The notes: a model not told the origin generated them from the sequence alone. A DNA stretch of 64,000 bases from Hanleya hanleyi (GCA_036873755.1 JAVTVY010018798.1:1-64000); one strand, 5' to 3'; counted from the stretch's first letter, positions 23,531 to 35,389 are shown. Program-made: numbers and translations.

Positions 23531-24646
23531 GCATATATAAGTAATCTTGAGAACTTACCACAAACTCACGCAGCTCAGACGAATTGAACAAACACCACGA
23601 GGCAGGCAGCTTTCCGCAAAATGGTACATCTTCAGAAAATTTATGACCTAGGCCTATCCCAAAGTTCACAAGATCATTATTATTTAGCATCATCAGATAA
23701 ACAAGACTAGTACGATCAGACAACATGAAGGCGAAAATACTGTATAATTGACGTAATTCGTTGTTTTCCGCGTTTCAATGGTTGATCTTCAATGCAGAAT
23801 CTAGGTCAACTAAATTTATAATGTCTGCTGCTTCAAACGAGTAGGCCTACAAGTACGTTCAGTTTTATTTTTTTAACAACAAAACTTGCATAAAGTTAGC
23901 AACAAAAGTACATATGTATTGAATGAAGAACAGAAATGCTGCAAATCCCCTGACCTGATCATGAACATGTCACGCTAAGAACCTTGGAATAGGTCATAAA
24001 TTTTCCGAAGATGTACCGTCTTGCCAGCTTTCCACCACATTACCAGGTCGGCGGAACCAGACAATGCAGACCAAAAAAATAGTCCACGGATTCAAGCAAT
24101 CCCTGGGCGAAGAAATGAATATGAAATACACTCAAATTCAGATTTCGTTTTATTTCTAGTTCACATGAAACGATTACGACTGTTTTTTCTTCATTTTCTG
24201 GTTAATACCCTGATATAAGACTCAACACAGTGAAAATCACTGGCGGAGTGATACAGGTTAACCCAGGGTCATCACATTATAGTGCACGTACCAATTTGCA
24301 TAAATTTCGTGAGTGGCAGCATAGTCTGGTCGACACCGCTACGCGGTGACGATCCAGACAAAAATAGGGCCCAATGTATATAGAGATGTGATGTAACATG
24401 ACGTAAACACTCGCAAATGCTGATCATATAACCTTCGCGTTTTCGTTCACAAATACTGTAGAACACATGAAATCTCACAGACGGTTATGGGCGATTACCA
24501 GTCACTTATCATCTCTGTATACGTTTCAGTACAACACTATGCACGTTAGTGTTATAATCCGCACCCGATAACAGATTATGGTTCCTTACCTGCATTACGG
24601 GTTGTCATCGGTGTAATACGGGTACCAAGTAACCTCTTACGGCCAT
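23531..24646. other. Region without recognisable genes
   Basis: No convincing exon or repeat was found. A short GACACCGCTACGCGGTG-type hairpin lies near 24330-24350. Confidence 0.45.
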
Positions 24647-25041
24647 TACCCTATTGTTACGCACTAGTTTTCCCATTAGATGCAATCATACCACAAATAA
24701 ATTCATCGCCGGGGCATTTTGCGTTTTCGCGGTTCAGATGACGGAAGTACAATCTCTCACACATTTTGCATCTCGGCATTCACTGGCACGTGGGATCTGT
24801 TCGAAGCTCTCGTCAAGGACACGCGAGTTCTGATAGCTTTATACCCTATTGTTTACGCATCAGTTTTCCCATTAGATGCAATCATACCACAAATAAATTA
24901 ATCGCAGGAACATTTTGCGTTTTCGCGGTTCAGATGACGGAAGTATAACAAATCTCTCACACATTTTGCATCTCGGCATTCACTGGCACGTGGGATCTGT
25001 TCGAAGCTCTCGTCAAGGACACGCGAGTTCTGATAGCTTCA
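24647..25041. repeat. Tandem duplication, 196-bp unit
   Basis: Two near-identical copies, 24647-24842 and 24843-25041, each containing CCCATTAGATGCAATCATAC, CATTTTGCGTTTTCGCGG and CACGCGAGTTCTGATAGCTT. Frames in it are the same peptide read twice. Confidence 0.9.
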
Positions 25042-25365
25042 GTATAAGATTCAGATCACGTGATCATATCACCAAGGCAGCAAGTATGGAATGGAGATTA
25101 TACATCTAAACAGCAGCTAGTTTCATGCATGGAAGAAGCGGTCCTCAAGTTCGATCATACATGTGCCTACATTACATCACGGTGGCCCTAAACAAAACAC
25201 CTGGTTGAGCGGAATTTCCAGTCCATGAAACCGACCAACGTATTGGTATCGCACGAACTCCCAACCAGATGTTTAAACCATTAACACGTATTGAACTTTC
25301 GCAAATTCCCGTATTCGCGTAACACAGAAGTTCGTGGTCATTCAAACGAGTCGTATCTTCGTCTT

Positions 25366-25960
25366 ATCTCCCCACTATACACACCATCAGGCAAGTTTCC
25401 GTTCACATTAATCTGTCCTATCTCCACAGTATACCATCAGGCAAGTTTCCGTTCATATTTGACCGTCCTATCTCCCCACTATACACACCATCAGGCAAGT
25501 TTCCGTTCACATTTGACCGTCCTATCTCCCCAGTATACACACAATCAGGCAAGTTTCCGTTATTTGACCGTCCTATCTCCACAGTATACACACAACCAGG
25601 AAAGTTTCCGTTCACATTTAACCGTCCTATCTCCACAGTATACACACAATCAGGCATGTTTCCGTTCACATTTAGCTGTCCTATCTCCACAGCATACAAA
25701 CAATCCGCCATGTTTCCGTTCACAATTGACTGTCCTATCTCCATAGTATACACACCATCAGGCATGTTTCCGTTCACATTTAACCGTCCTATCTGCGCAG
25801 CATACGCACAATCAGGCATGTTTCCGTTCACATTTGACCGTCCTATCTCCACAGCATACACACCATCAGGCATGTTCCCGTTCATATTTGACCCTCCAAT
25901 CTCCACATTATACACACCATTAGACAACTTTCCGTTCACCTTTAAGCGTCCTACCCACAT
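25366..25960. repeat. 54-bp minisatellite, about ten to eleven units
   Basis: The unit contains CCATCAGGCAAGTTTCCGTT, CACATTTGACCGTCCTATCT and CCACAGTATACACA. Most units are exactly 54 bp, one is 51 bp, and units near the left end are shortened. Because 54 is a multiple of three, the array is open in a reading frame on both strands. Confidence 0.95.
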
Positions 25961-26112
25961 GATCATATCTGCTGCTGTAACATTAACATTAAAAGCCATG
26001 CAAACGTCATCTGTATGTACAAGGCAGAATAAGTGAAGTTCGTTCCAGCGTATAGGCGGTGTGAAGACAGTCGATATATTATTTTGTCGCATACCTAACA
26101 AAGCACAAAGAG
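25418..26112 (-). CDS. Possible exon/ORF with 18-residue repeats (uncertain)
   Basis: Minus-strand frame of about 230 residues. Its first ~70 residues are non-repetitive (IRWNELHLFCLVHTDDVCMA, FNVNVTAADMIMWVGRLKVN). It then passes into the minisatellite, giving nine to ten copies of an 18-residue unit like EIGRSNVNGNMPDGVYAV. A polypyrimidine tract and TAG lie just upstream of codon MRQ (about 26090-26105), so an exon start is possible. One unit has lost exactly one codon, keeping the frame. It ends by a frame change in the leftmost units. No family was recognised; it could be purely a by-product of the 54-bp period. It does not join in phase to the exon at 26200-26630 in any way I could establish. 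Confidence 0.3.
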
Positions 26113-26199
26113 GAATGTGAATCAACCACTGAATGTACCAGCAGATAGTTTATCAGACTCCTTTCCATAGGGTTCATAAATTTGTATTCATTATAAGTG

Positions 26200-26630
26200 T
26201 CAAGTATTCGAAGGGAAGATATTTAAACCCCTTTCAGCACCAGGACCGATTCCTAATGGCGCCATCGACAGGCCGGCCAATGATGCAATGCTATGGTCGA
26301 CTGATGATGGTGTGACATTGGGACGATGGTCTGGGAGTGTGACATTGAGACGATCATCTGAAGGGGTAACATTCAGCCAGTCGTCGGAGGTTGTGACAAA
26401 AAGCCGGTCTCCTACATCGAAATCCTCATCGTGGAAACTCACATCTGCGCTTGAAATTCCAGAATCGGCGGATGAACCTGTGCTCGGCCTGGCGCTATAT
26501 AAGGCATGTCGCTTCGGTATGAGAACTGGCTCAAGCTCGAAGCTGGTGCAATTGCGGTAATCTGCTGGATTTCCGCTTGTTTTGATCAGTTTCAGTGTAC
26601 CCTTCTCCTTGTCCCATGCTAAGAAATGAT
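26200..26630 (-). CDS. Probable last coding exon of gene B (beta-trefoil-like C-terminal part)
   Basis: A CTTACTCAATTTCAG acceptor (26631-26645) opens a minus-strand frame running to a TGA at 26200, about 142 residues. It begins HFLAWDKEKGTLKLIKTSGN and continues CTSFELEPVLIPKRHALYSA, then a Ser/Asp-rich, low-complexity tail with NVT repeats. The FLAWDKEKGTLKL block followed about 20 residues later by a FEL strand resembles the last repeat of a beta-trefoil of the IL-1/FGF type; this is inference from pattern only. An internal GTGAGT after ISSAD could serve as an alternative donor. The acceptor needs a phase-1 partner, which I could not fix at the end of 28521-28867. Confidence 0.55.
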
Positions 26631-26639
26631 CTGAAATTG

Positions 26640-27910
26640 AGTAAGTACAGACTATGAACATGATAGCTGCGACATGATCATCGTTGATACAATAATATAG
26701 ATATATAAGCTTCCCAAGATATATGGTACAATATTTCCAGTTGTACCACTCTTTCGGTTATATAGAATGACATTTTAGGATGGGTTGCCATTTTTGTTCA
26801 AACGCAGCCTGTATGGCCTCATGAATATGCATGACGTATTATCCATGATCTTTCCGAAACGTGCTCTGAGACGGCGGCAGAGATTGGCTGGTATTATCAC
26901 TACGTCAGCCTACAGAGGAGGCGTGTGTTGTGTTTGATTGGTTCATAAGACGAAATTGACATTTCTGATTTTGAACAACTTAATAATGGCAGGCCGTCCG
27001 ACAAAGGCAAGTTCGAAGCGGAACGTAGAAATTGGTTTGGTGTAACGAAGATGACCAATACGAGACCACGTACACCCCTCCATTGATATTGACGCGTTGC
27101 CAATTGACACGCGGGGGGAGAACGTTACAACAAACTTGGTAAATGGGGGAGAGAGTTAGCCAAATTTTACAATATTTTTCAACGCTTTGTTCTAATCTTT
27201 ATTGTTGATAATCAATTTCAGTAGTGCTATTATGTTTTCGTGGGTGTGCTGAATGGTAATTTTACGCAGGGTTAATGTGAGAAAGTTAATAGTTTAGGGC
27301 AAGGGCGAAGCCCGCGCAATAAAATTTATTCATAAGCTTTCCCTTCACTTTCTCAAATAATCCCTGTAGGCAGTAGAACTTGTTTTCTTTAAGCCCGAGA
27401 CTATCAATGAAATTGATTTCGCATTAAGATCTTCTGTAATGCATGTATAGGACATTAGTAAGCTGAGAACGAGGAAAATCTCCACTACTAGAGACTCTGC
27501 TGCTAAAGCATTGCACCTACTTCGTTTGGCAGCACATTCCAAGAAAGTTGTCTTCGATGATTTTTTGACGATGAATAGGCGCTTATCCTTCAGGAAGTCC
27601 GCAGTAGGTCTGTCTCTGATATCTTCTCCTTCCTGTAGGTAGAAAAGCGTAATAGTCGTAGATTGAATACCTGATCTTCAACCGCTACATTGGACCACAA
27701 TGCCAATTGTGGTCTCAGATAGTCAATGTAGAATTTGACATGTTGCTGTCAGAAAGGAAGAAAACTTCTGAATTGACAGCTAGTCATAATCCATATTGAA
27801 CATAACTGTCACTTCATTCACACTCACTCAATTGACCATTGCTTCAAGCGGAGTCACTGAAGTGACGTAACGACAGGCAGGAATCTGAAGTTGAATGCCA
27901 GCAGCAGGCA
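26640..27910. other. Intron-like region without recognisable exons
   Basis: Lies between two probable gene B exons. No phase-compatible exon or clear repeat was found. The minus frames at 26900-27103 and 27345-27542 lack splice support. Confidence 0.4.
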
Positions 27911-27916
27911 TCGCGC

Positions 27917-28340
27917 CCAACCTGTAACCATCTGGGTCATCTATACGCGGTAAGAGAGACCCTGGGAGGGTGCGTATCCATGTTCAGTCTACTTTCGGCA
28001 ACTGTAAGGGGGAATTCCCCGAAATCTACGCCACGTGATGTCCTCAGCCAATCAGCTAAACTTTACCGACGTAACCTCAACGTAACCCGCCATTTTATAT
28101 TCATGTGCTATCCTACTTGTTCAAATTTACAGATCTACAACACCTCTTGAATGATACAGAAGTTATTTATATCTGTATCTTTTGTAACCCCAGACAATAT
28201 ACGTTTCAGAAGTGGTATGAAAAGCCTGTAATTTATCAGATTTCTAGAGTCTGACAGTATACGGTGAAGTATCGGATATCACTCTGCTATAATGAAGGCA
28301 CACGATTCGCAAACCATCTTAATATGGATGGCGAAGTGCA
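27917..28340. mobile_element. MITE family 'CTGTAACCATCTGGGTCATC', single copy
   Basis: Starts CCTGTAACCATCTGGGTCAT, contains GAATTCCCCGAAATC, TTCAAATTTACAGATCTACA and CACCTCTTGAATGATACAGA, and ends near CGATTCGCAAACCATCTT. The same sequence forms both arms of 47104-47990 and the interrupted copy 50150-50402 plus 51771-51965. It lies within the putative intron between gene B exons. Confidence 0.85.
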
Positions 28341-28520
28341 CGAAAATGACCCCGCGCCATGGACCCGTGCCAAGGTTCGACGAAATGGCAGAGCATAAAT
28401 GCGCAGAACACACCACACACATATATCACCAACATACTGCCAATATCCAACAACACGAATGTACAATTTCAGACTTCGGTCTCAAATAATCGGCCAGAAA
28501 TGCCTTATTGGAATTTTACG

Positions 28521-28867
28521 TCACGGTGACGTTTGAATTATGTTGGGCGATAGACGAATTAACACCACCTCCCTGCCCAAAAACCCGGTCAACTCAGACG
28601 CTGACGAAAGACTGTCAAAGAAAATCTGATCTCTTATATCCAATGGACCATTCCCGGCTGAAGCAAAACTGAATTGGCAGGACTTTTCGATCGTGCAGAA
28701 TGACATCCAACGATAAAACAAAAGATAACAAACCATTAAAACGACATTTTCGGGTGCCTGGACCGTGATGTAAAGACCAGTCTCCTGAGAGCGGAACACG
28801 CACAGTGAAGGAGTCGAATTCCCTGTATTGGTATTGTAACATCTGAACGTAGTCATCTTGTAGACCG
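28521..28867 (-). CDS. Probable gene B exon: beta-trefoil-like core (3' boundary uncertain)
   Basis: The acceptor GTTTTGACTAG (28868 upwards) is phase 1 and matches the phase-1 donor of exon 30744-30923. Reading on gives VYKMTTFRCYNTNTG, then PSLCVFRSQETGLYITVQAP and later KSCQFSF and IRDQIFFDSL, with a stop at 28521. FRSQETGLYITVQ followed by a Cys-x-Phe strand is how one repeat of a beta-trefoil (FGF/IL-1-like) looks; this is inference. No strong donor in the required phase was found, so the exon may end anywhere before the stop. A hydrophobic stretch (VCYLLFYRW) may be a short unspliced intron of about 65 bp. Confidence 0.55.
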
Positions 28868-28920
28868 CTAGTCAAAACAAAAAAAACAAAATAAAACATG
28901 AAACATAAATACGTGTGCTG

Positions 28921-29057
28921 ATCAGTCTCCTGAGAGCGGAATACGCCCATGCAGTGAAGAACTACAATCTGTATTGGTATGCAAACATCTGAACGTAATC
29001 ATATTGTAGACCGCTAGATAAAAAAAAAGTAAAATATGAAACATAAATAGATGTGCT
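28921..29057 (-). pseudogene. Partial duplicate of the gene B exon start (broken)
   Basis: About 137 bp repeats 28780-28920 in tandem, including the polypyrimidine tract, the TAG and the start of the exon. The copy keeps VYNMITFRC but then lacks a few bases and runs into TGA at GGAGACTGA, and it has no donor. It is a decoy acceptor lying directly upstream of the real one on the minus strand. Confidence 0.7.
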
Positions 29058-29399
29058 GAAAGTCATCATAGTTGCCATACAACATGCCCGAGTATCATAA
29101 TAAACACTGGTAGAATGGCAGACCTGTCAACCAACATGACATGCCTATACATGTATACGTACGACATCCGATTTGAGTATTTTTTAACTGTGCTCAAGAG
29201 CATATTTCAGCTGGATTTTCACTGAAGAAAAATAGGCATTTTAGTTTGCCCGAGTTGTCCGCCATTTTGAATTCCTCAATTCCTCGATTCTTGATAGAGA
29301 AACTGGTTGTCATTGATTGCAAGTTTTTTGATTTATCGATGATTTATAGTTTCATATGAAGCACTAAAACGGTATCAGATAATTAACGATTTTGCATAA

Positions 29400-30350
29400 A
29401 TTGAAAATGTTCGACAAGATTTCTGACCAATCAGAGAAACCACATCTGCCATTCATCGTAAATCTCTTGGCGCATCGATGATGTATACCAAGTTTCGTAT
29501 AGAACACCTAAATGATATCAGAGATAGAGATCATTAATGATTTTGCATAAATTAAATGTGACCGCCCATCCTTCCTGCCACGCAGAGGAACTGATGCGGT
29601 TATTGATAGCAAGTCTCTTGATACATCGATGCTGTATAGCCTACCAAGTTTTGTATAGAACACTCAAATGGTATCCGAGATATACATTATTAAAGATTTG
29701 CATAAATTAAAGATGGCCATCAAGGTTTCTACGAATCAGGGAAACTGGTTTGGTCATTCCTTTGAAGTTTCTTGATGCATCGATGATCTATACCAAGTTT
29801 CACACTGAACAGCGAAATGGTATCCGAGATACACAAGATTAATGGTTTTGCATTAATTAAAGATGGCCGCCAAAGTTTCCCCCAATCGGGTCCAGATTCA
29901 ATACGGTTCTGGGTCACGAGCATATGGATGTGCACTGCAAGTTTGGTGTGCCTAGGGTAAGTCGTTCTGAAGATATCTTGGTAACGAGAAAGCTTGACGG
30001 TTTCGCATAAATTAAAGATGGCCACCAAAGTTTCCAACCAATCAAGGAAACTGGTTTGGTCATTCCTTTGAAGTTTCTTGATGCATTGATGATCTATATC
30101 AAGTTTCACGCTGAACAGCGAAATGGTATACGAGATACACAAGATTAATGGTTTTGCATAAATTAAATATGGCCGCCAAAGTGTCTACCCAATCGGGTCC
30201 AGATTCAACAGCGTTCTGGGTCACGAGCATATTGATGTGCGCCTTGGGTAAGTCGTTCTAAAGATATCTTGGTAACGAGAAAGGTGTGACGGACAGACGG
30301 AGAGATGCTCCGACGTACGGACGGACTTACACGGACTCAAATTTTGGCCA
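29400..30350. repeat. ~160/320-bp tandem repeat with GATGGCCGCCAAAG and ACGG end
   Basis: Modules recur: TTGCATAAATTAAAGATGGCC, CCAATCGGGTCCAGATTCAA, GAAGTTTCTTGATGCATCGA and AACAGCGAAATGGTATCCGA. The segment 29700-29980 is repeated at 30010-30280 with high identity; earlier units (29280-29700) are more diverged. It ends in GTGTGACGGACAGACGG-type sequence. The minus frame of 137 residues inside reads the same peptide twice and is a repeat artefact. Confidence 0.85.
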
Positions 30351-30743
30351 ACCACTTAAGACGTCCTTAAGCAAGAATGACCACTTAAGGTTTCGAATTC
30401 AAGAGCGTCCGTTCTTTCCAATACGAAGGACAGGTCAGCCATTTTGTTTGTCGATCGCCAAAGTATCTCTGGCTCTACCATAAGTTTATAAAGAGATATT
30501 CCCGTTCGTTCAGCGAACAACGTATAGTTACCAGTACATGTGTACAGGCGTTTATCACGTCCAAAATGTTTTGTAGAACAGACACTTGCAGCATAAAACA
30601 TTATTGCCGGAACGGAAACAGGCCCATGCTCAGTTCAAGGTCCGCAACAGAAGAGTCAAAAGAGAAAAACTCAATATAAAACACGTCCACACTATCAATT
30701 ACCTAATGCAGCTCACTAAGTATCTACATGGAAAATTTCTTAC

Positions 30744-30923
30744 AGTTCTCATCTGATGGTCTAGATGCGAAGAAGCCCGAGTCCCTTGAGGACAAACACA
30801 ATCTTCCGGACAAAAGTATGCGTCTGTTATATGTCTCTTCTTTCTTCAATGTCGACGACACATATCCTCTCGGAGACACTGCTGACGAATAGGTATTTAC
30901 AGCTGCCACTCGAATAACATCTT
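30744..30923 (-). CDS. Gene B exon (180 bp), unknown fold with trefoil-like end
   Basis: Bounded by an acceptor (TTCGTTGCAG) and a donor (GTAAGA). It begins with two bases completing the codon left open by exon 32682-32766 and ends one base into the next codon, as required by 28867. Encodes DVIRVAAVNTYSSAVSPRGY, then KKEETYNRRILL, then GRLCLSSRDSGFFASRPSDEN. The LCLSSRDSGFFASRPSDEN block echoes LCVFRSQETGLYITVQAPEN of the next exon, suggesting two related repeats. I do not recognise a named family with confidence. Confidence 0.7.
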
Positions 30924-30929
30924 CTGCAA

Positions 30930-32680
30930 CGAATAGATATTAAATGTAGTGTCATGGAAATCAATCACTAACTGATAGGGGTTATTTAGCCCATGATCTT
31001 CGAATCTGATAAACGAATTCTAGACACTGATAAAGCCTTGAAGACAGAAACTCTCTGGTCTGTCGACTCGCAGCTGTGATATTGCAACTGCAACCGGTTC
31101 GCACACCGGGACTAGCCATAGACGTTTGGCATCACGACTGGATATTCAACAAATTCTAGGGAAAGGTGAAATCTTGGAACCGATGTCAGTGATGAAAACA
31201 CCGATTCTATAATTTTATTCGATCTCCAGCCAGTGGCGCCACTTTTTGGAGACGCAAATGCATAACAGGACTGCCATGTATACGGAAAATATTTTCAACC
31301 AAATTTTAATTGGTTTTGGCCTGGTAGCCTCATGAACACATTGGTTTCAACCCGTATCTCCGGCTGGTTCAGGATTTAATGACATTTACGTCTGACTGTC
31401 TACCATTCGATTTGATTTGTTAAGCGTCGTCTATTACGTATACTTTGGACTTGATATCGTTCTTAACTGTTAAACCATTCTGATCGTCGGTTTGGGCCCT
31501 ATGACGTTGACTATTGACCTAAACTTTGTCTCATCCACAAACCCGAAATTCAAAGAGTTGAAGATATTCCAAGTATTTCTTGACAATGGGCCAGTGCAGT
31601 GTCCTTGATCACTGACCTTCTGACGTATGAGACAATTTCAGGATTCTTTATCCTAAAATCATGATTACACCAAGCCAATTTCTACGTTACCACTTCAAAC
31701 TTCCCTTCATGTTCGATGTTCAAAGAACTTATAAATAAACACGAGGCATCAATGACTTCAAAACGATTTGAATTTCGAAATGTTTCATAAAAGAGCGTTA
31801 TTGATTGGCTGACCTATATATTGGGCCAACACAATCAACACTTCAGGAGGAATGACGTCGCTACTAGAGGATGATGTCACCCTAAACACAACCGGCGGGT
31901 ATAGGATCTGATTGGTTCGTTTTTCGTTCGTAGGTGAAATTTACACCTCGCGCTTTGATATATCGGATATATCAAGGCAGGTTCAAAGTGGGAACGTAGA
32001 AATTGGCTAGGTGAAATGAAGATGGGTTTTCCTAAGGATATAGGTCACCATCCCCAAGCAGGGGTTATCATACGAAAAAAAATTAAAGTTCACTTTCGCC
32101 ATGTACCTCGTCCGCTGAAGAATGAGAACTTGTCAGCACCACGCACGATTATTCCCGAAGCCAAAATGTAAGGTAATTCCAGATGACTGGATATTAGCTT
32201 GGACCAATCCATCAAACAGAAATATGAGTAGGAGAGCAATGATTTCTATCGTTGTTGTTGCTATAGACATATGCACTGCACGGTCACTAATCAAGCTTCT
32301 CTCACAAGCATATTGTTTCGCGAGAATAAGATATTTAAAGGGACAGGCTGACGGACAGACAGATGCACATGACCAAAGATAATATCCCTAAATCCAAGGA
32401 GTGGAAAAATATAAATTAAAAAGTGTAAAAATATAAATTAACCAAAGTACAAGTGAATAGCATCCTTCATAATGCAGGTCTCCGTACCAGCCCCTACACA
32501 AACCATTTAACGTAACAACCAATGAACGGACGGCGTTATAGCGTGCCTTGCCGGGTTCACAGACAAGCCGACTTTATAGTCGGAATACGCTGTAGAAAGG
32601 TCTCTTTGATGTGCTCGCTGAAAGGACACGAAGGCGTCTCAATTACTACAATTTGAAATTTAATTGAACATATGAACTAA
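30930..32680. other. Intron of gene B without recognised features
   Basis: Between two phase-compatible exons. No dispersed family was recognised except an ACGGACAGACAG-type end near 32345-32370. The plus frame 32122-32382 has no domain. Confidence 0.5.
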
Positions 32681-32681
32681 C

Positions 32682-32766
32682 CATTAGCTGTTATATCGGC
32701 CTCAATTTGTACAAATTGATATTTGATCTCTCCTGATTCTGTCACTTCAAGTCTTCGTCTTATTAG
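32682..32766 (-). CDS. Gene B exon (85 bp): end of the PDZ-like domain
   Basis: Acceptor CTCTATTTCAG and donor GTTAGT. Phase 0 in, one base over. Encodes LIRRRLEVTESGEIKYQFVQ then IEADITAN, 28 residues. The first residues supply the last beta strand and basic run (NISF-LIRRRLE across the junction) that close a PDZ fold. Phases agree with both neighbours exactly. Confidence 0.75.
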
Positions 32767-33049
32767 CTGAAATAGAGCAATCAGATATATTCATACACGC
32801 ATTTCAATACCTTTGTGACGGTACAATTGCATGCAATATCGATAAATATTATCTTCGGCAAGCTGTCGCTATTTGTTCATATAGACGAGTTAGCTCCCCT
32901 ACATCGCAATACACATGAGAGGTGTGGTTTTTTTCACGTTAACGAGAAAATTTAGAATTTGTACAAAACTTCCAGTATGAGTTGATTGTAGATCAAAACG
33001 GTATCACGACCATCTTGCAATTTACATAACGAAAAATAAGAACACTTAC

Positions 33050-33164
33050 GAAGGAAATATTCATCTTGCCATTCCTGAAAAGATCTCTGAAAATGTTTAC
33101 AACTTGGTCATGGTGTTGGCGGGTTACAGCAATGTCGTTAACCAGGAGAATTTCGTCTTCTTTC
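33050..33164 (-). CDS. Gene B exon (115 bp): core of a PDZ-like domain
   Basis: Acceptor CCATTCTCTTACAG and donor GTAAGT, both strong. One base completes the previous codon, then 38 codons. Encodes KEDEILLVNDIAVTRQHHDQ then VVNIFRDLFRNGKMNISF. DEILLVND, followed by a helix (HHDQVVNIFRDL) and a closing strand, is the GDEILxVNG and alpha-B region of a PDZ domain. PDZ domains bind C-terminal peptides or scaffold partners; the ligand class cannot be judged. The carboxylate-binding loop is not a clear GLGF in the upstream exon, so the domain may be diverged. Confidence 0.8.
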
Positions 33165-34940
33165 CTGTAAGAGAATGGAAATATATTAAGTGTGTAGCCG
33201 TCTGGAAGCAAGTGGCTACAACCGGCAAGGATCAATTTCTGATGACGTGTGAGTAGAAAGGTCAACCACATTCTGCGCATGTCCATGCCAAACAAACTCC
33301 GTGTTTGAATGCAGATTCGATCTAATCTAAGAAGTCTTTATGTGGTTATCATAATGCTGGAGATGCAAATCATATAATTTATTCGTTAAAATGCTTTCGT
33401 GCCTCTGTCTCAATTCCCCACGCCGTGTGCAGTGAAAGATCTCAACCCACGGAGATTTTTTTTTACGTTTCATCCTGATACCTCTATTCGGGCTGAGAGG
33501 GGTACAAGGCTATAGTATCTTTCACAACAATAATTAATCAATACAAATTAAATTAGGCCTCTTAGATCGATGTCTTACCGTTTATCGGCCCTGACATTCC
33601 ACATGACCAATGAAGGCTGTCAATCGGTTAAACCCTGTCTCGATACGAGTGGTACTTTTTGGGGTCGGTCAAGGTATCGAATAATCACATGACACCAACC
33701 TCCCACCCGCTCCTAACACGCACACCCACAGACATACATGGACCATTAAACGGCGTGGGCAAATTGGTGAAATAGATTTTCGGAATCAATGTGCTTGGGC
33801 AAACACCTCGCTGGGGGTCTAATAGTACCCCAACCACCAGTCAGATTTTTGGACCAGATTCGGGGCCTTCGCGCACATCGCCGGAAGTGACATCATATAT
33901 AGTAAAATAGATGTTTGCCGAATATTTCGATTACTTTTCAAGTCTGCATAATACCCCTGCTGACCTAGCGTTGAAAAGAATTATCTGGAAATTATTTTCC
34001 CTGTTTATCTGGACAGCATATGAAAAGTAATTCGCTCATGTGCAAAACTGAAGGAGTTGTTCGGCCGGATTCAAACTGGACCGTGCATACGTAGGTTTTC
34101 CCCTATACGTCATAGCAATGTAGTAAAGGTCAACTTCCGCTATTGGAGGCAGGGATGGATAATGGAGCCTGAGAAATGGAGTATGCGCTGTGGGGAGGAT
34201 GGTGCTTGGGCTGCCACAGTGACAGACACATGCGTGAAATTCAAAAGGGATATGGAACGTACTCCAGTTCATCAGAGGAGAAACAGGAGTTTTTCACATG
34301 AACAGCTGCAATAAAAGCGCGGCTGGGATACTGAGACCACTTCCGAGAATCCACCGCATTCTCGGGTCTGAATGTGAGGCGTCCAAGGAAGCTTTCCTGT
34401 GGAGTCATATAGATGCTTTTTAGTCGCCTGACGTCGTCAATTTCCCCACCCCTAGCATATCGCTTCACGTTAAATATTTTTCACATCCTAACAAACTTAT
34501 CTTTTTTTTATTTGGAGACTATTGCCTCCCCCCACCCCGAACATCATATTTTATTGTCCCTTTATCGTAAGTCTGCAAACTAACCTACTCGAGGAGGTTC
34601 TGTCGCACCCGAACTAGCAGTGACCAATTATTTCATGGAATTATAGCACAACGAACTGTGAATGGAGGAGGTGGTCAGAAAAATTCACCACTGGCCCTTT
34701 TCATTGCAAGTGTTTTTTTGCCATTTGTATTTTGCTATATCACCGAACTCATTCCTTTAGGCGGGTTGCAGAGACGTATGCGCAATTCGCACTCGGTTGT
34801 CCAATAAAATAGTGGGCCATTTCCATCCTTACCCTTTCCAGATATTTCACGAACAGGGGCTCCAATTTGCGAGAACTTTGGCAGGGACAGCCTGGATGTC
34901 TCACTTGACACAACTTTTATTTCAGACTCAGTCGTTCTAA
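33165..34940. other. Intron of gene B, no recognised exons
   Basis: Minus frames at 34036-34272 and 34241-34468 look moderately protein-like (PPIAEVDLYYIAMTYRGKPT; CTCCACAG and TTTATTGCAG acceptor-like sites near 34325-34410) but no matching donors or phases were found. A poly-T tract lies near 34500. Confidence 0.4.
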
Positions 34941-34947
34941 GTTAATT

Positions 34948-35232
34948 TCACTGCAGGCCATAGCATTTCAATCGCGTTACCATTAGAGCCAATTTTCCCA
35001 GGTGATATTCAAAGTCCGACCTGAAAACCAACACATCGTCAAGGTATATGAGGATGCTCTCCAACCCTCCGTCAGTCGGCGAAACGTTACTAAAGTACAC
35101 CCCAAAAGTTCTAGTTAGCGTAGTTTGGGCCTGGTTATTGCTGCTCATCCATTTTCGTAAGGACCAGACGTGAGATTGACTGTGAAGATAATAGCTGAGC
35201 ACTGCCAAGAGCGTCAAGTGATTTCTCCACAC
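34948..35232 (-). pseudogene. Ty3/gypsy RT fragment with YLDD box
   Basis: The minus strand encodes ILIYLDDVLVFRSDFEYHLG followed by KLALMVTRLKCYGLQ, the catalytic YLDD palm motif and following helix of a Ty3/gypsy reverse transcriptase. Upstream residues of the frame are not gypsy-like, so the fragment is short (about 40 residues, 34948-35070) and rearranged. It lies in the intron between two gene B exons. Confidence 0.7.
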
Positions 35233-35389
35233 ATGGAGTTAGGAATGCGTCCTTCTAGGTCAATTGATTCAGCTTTGCTCTGCTTTAGTCGAAATGATGT
35301 CTTCCTCAAACTCCCTTCACCTAGGATCTTTTGAATTCGGCATATGTTATATTACAAATATGATAGCTTGTGTGGTGATTAATGCTTAC

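Noticed and set aside
29729..30142. Minus-strand frame of 137 residues
   Set aside because: It reads the same ~45-residue peptide twice because it spans a tandem DNA repeat; no splice sites or domain.
34036..34468. Two minus-strand frames considered as extra gene B exons
   Set aside because: Acceptor-like sites exist but no donor or phase links them to the flanking exons, which already join to each other in phase.
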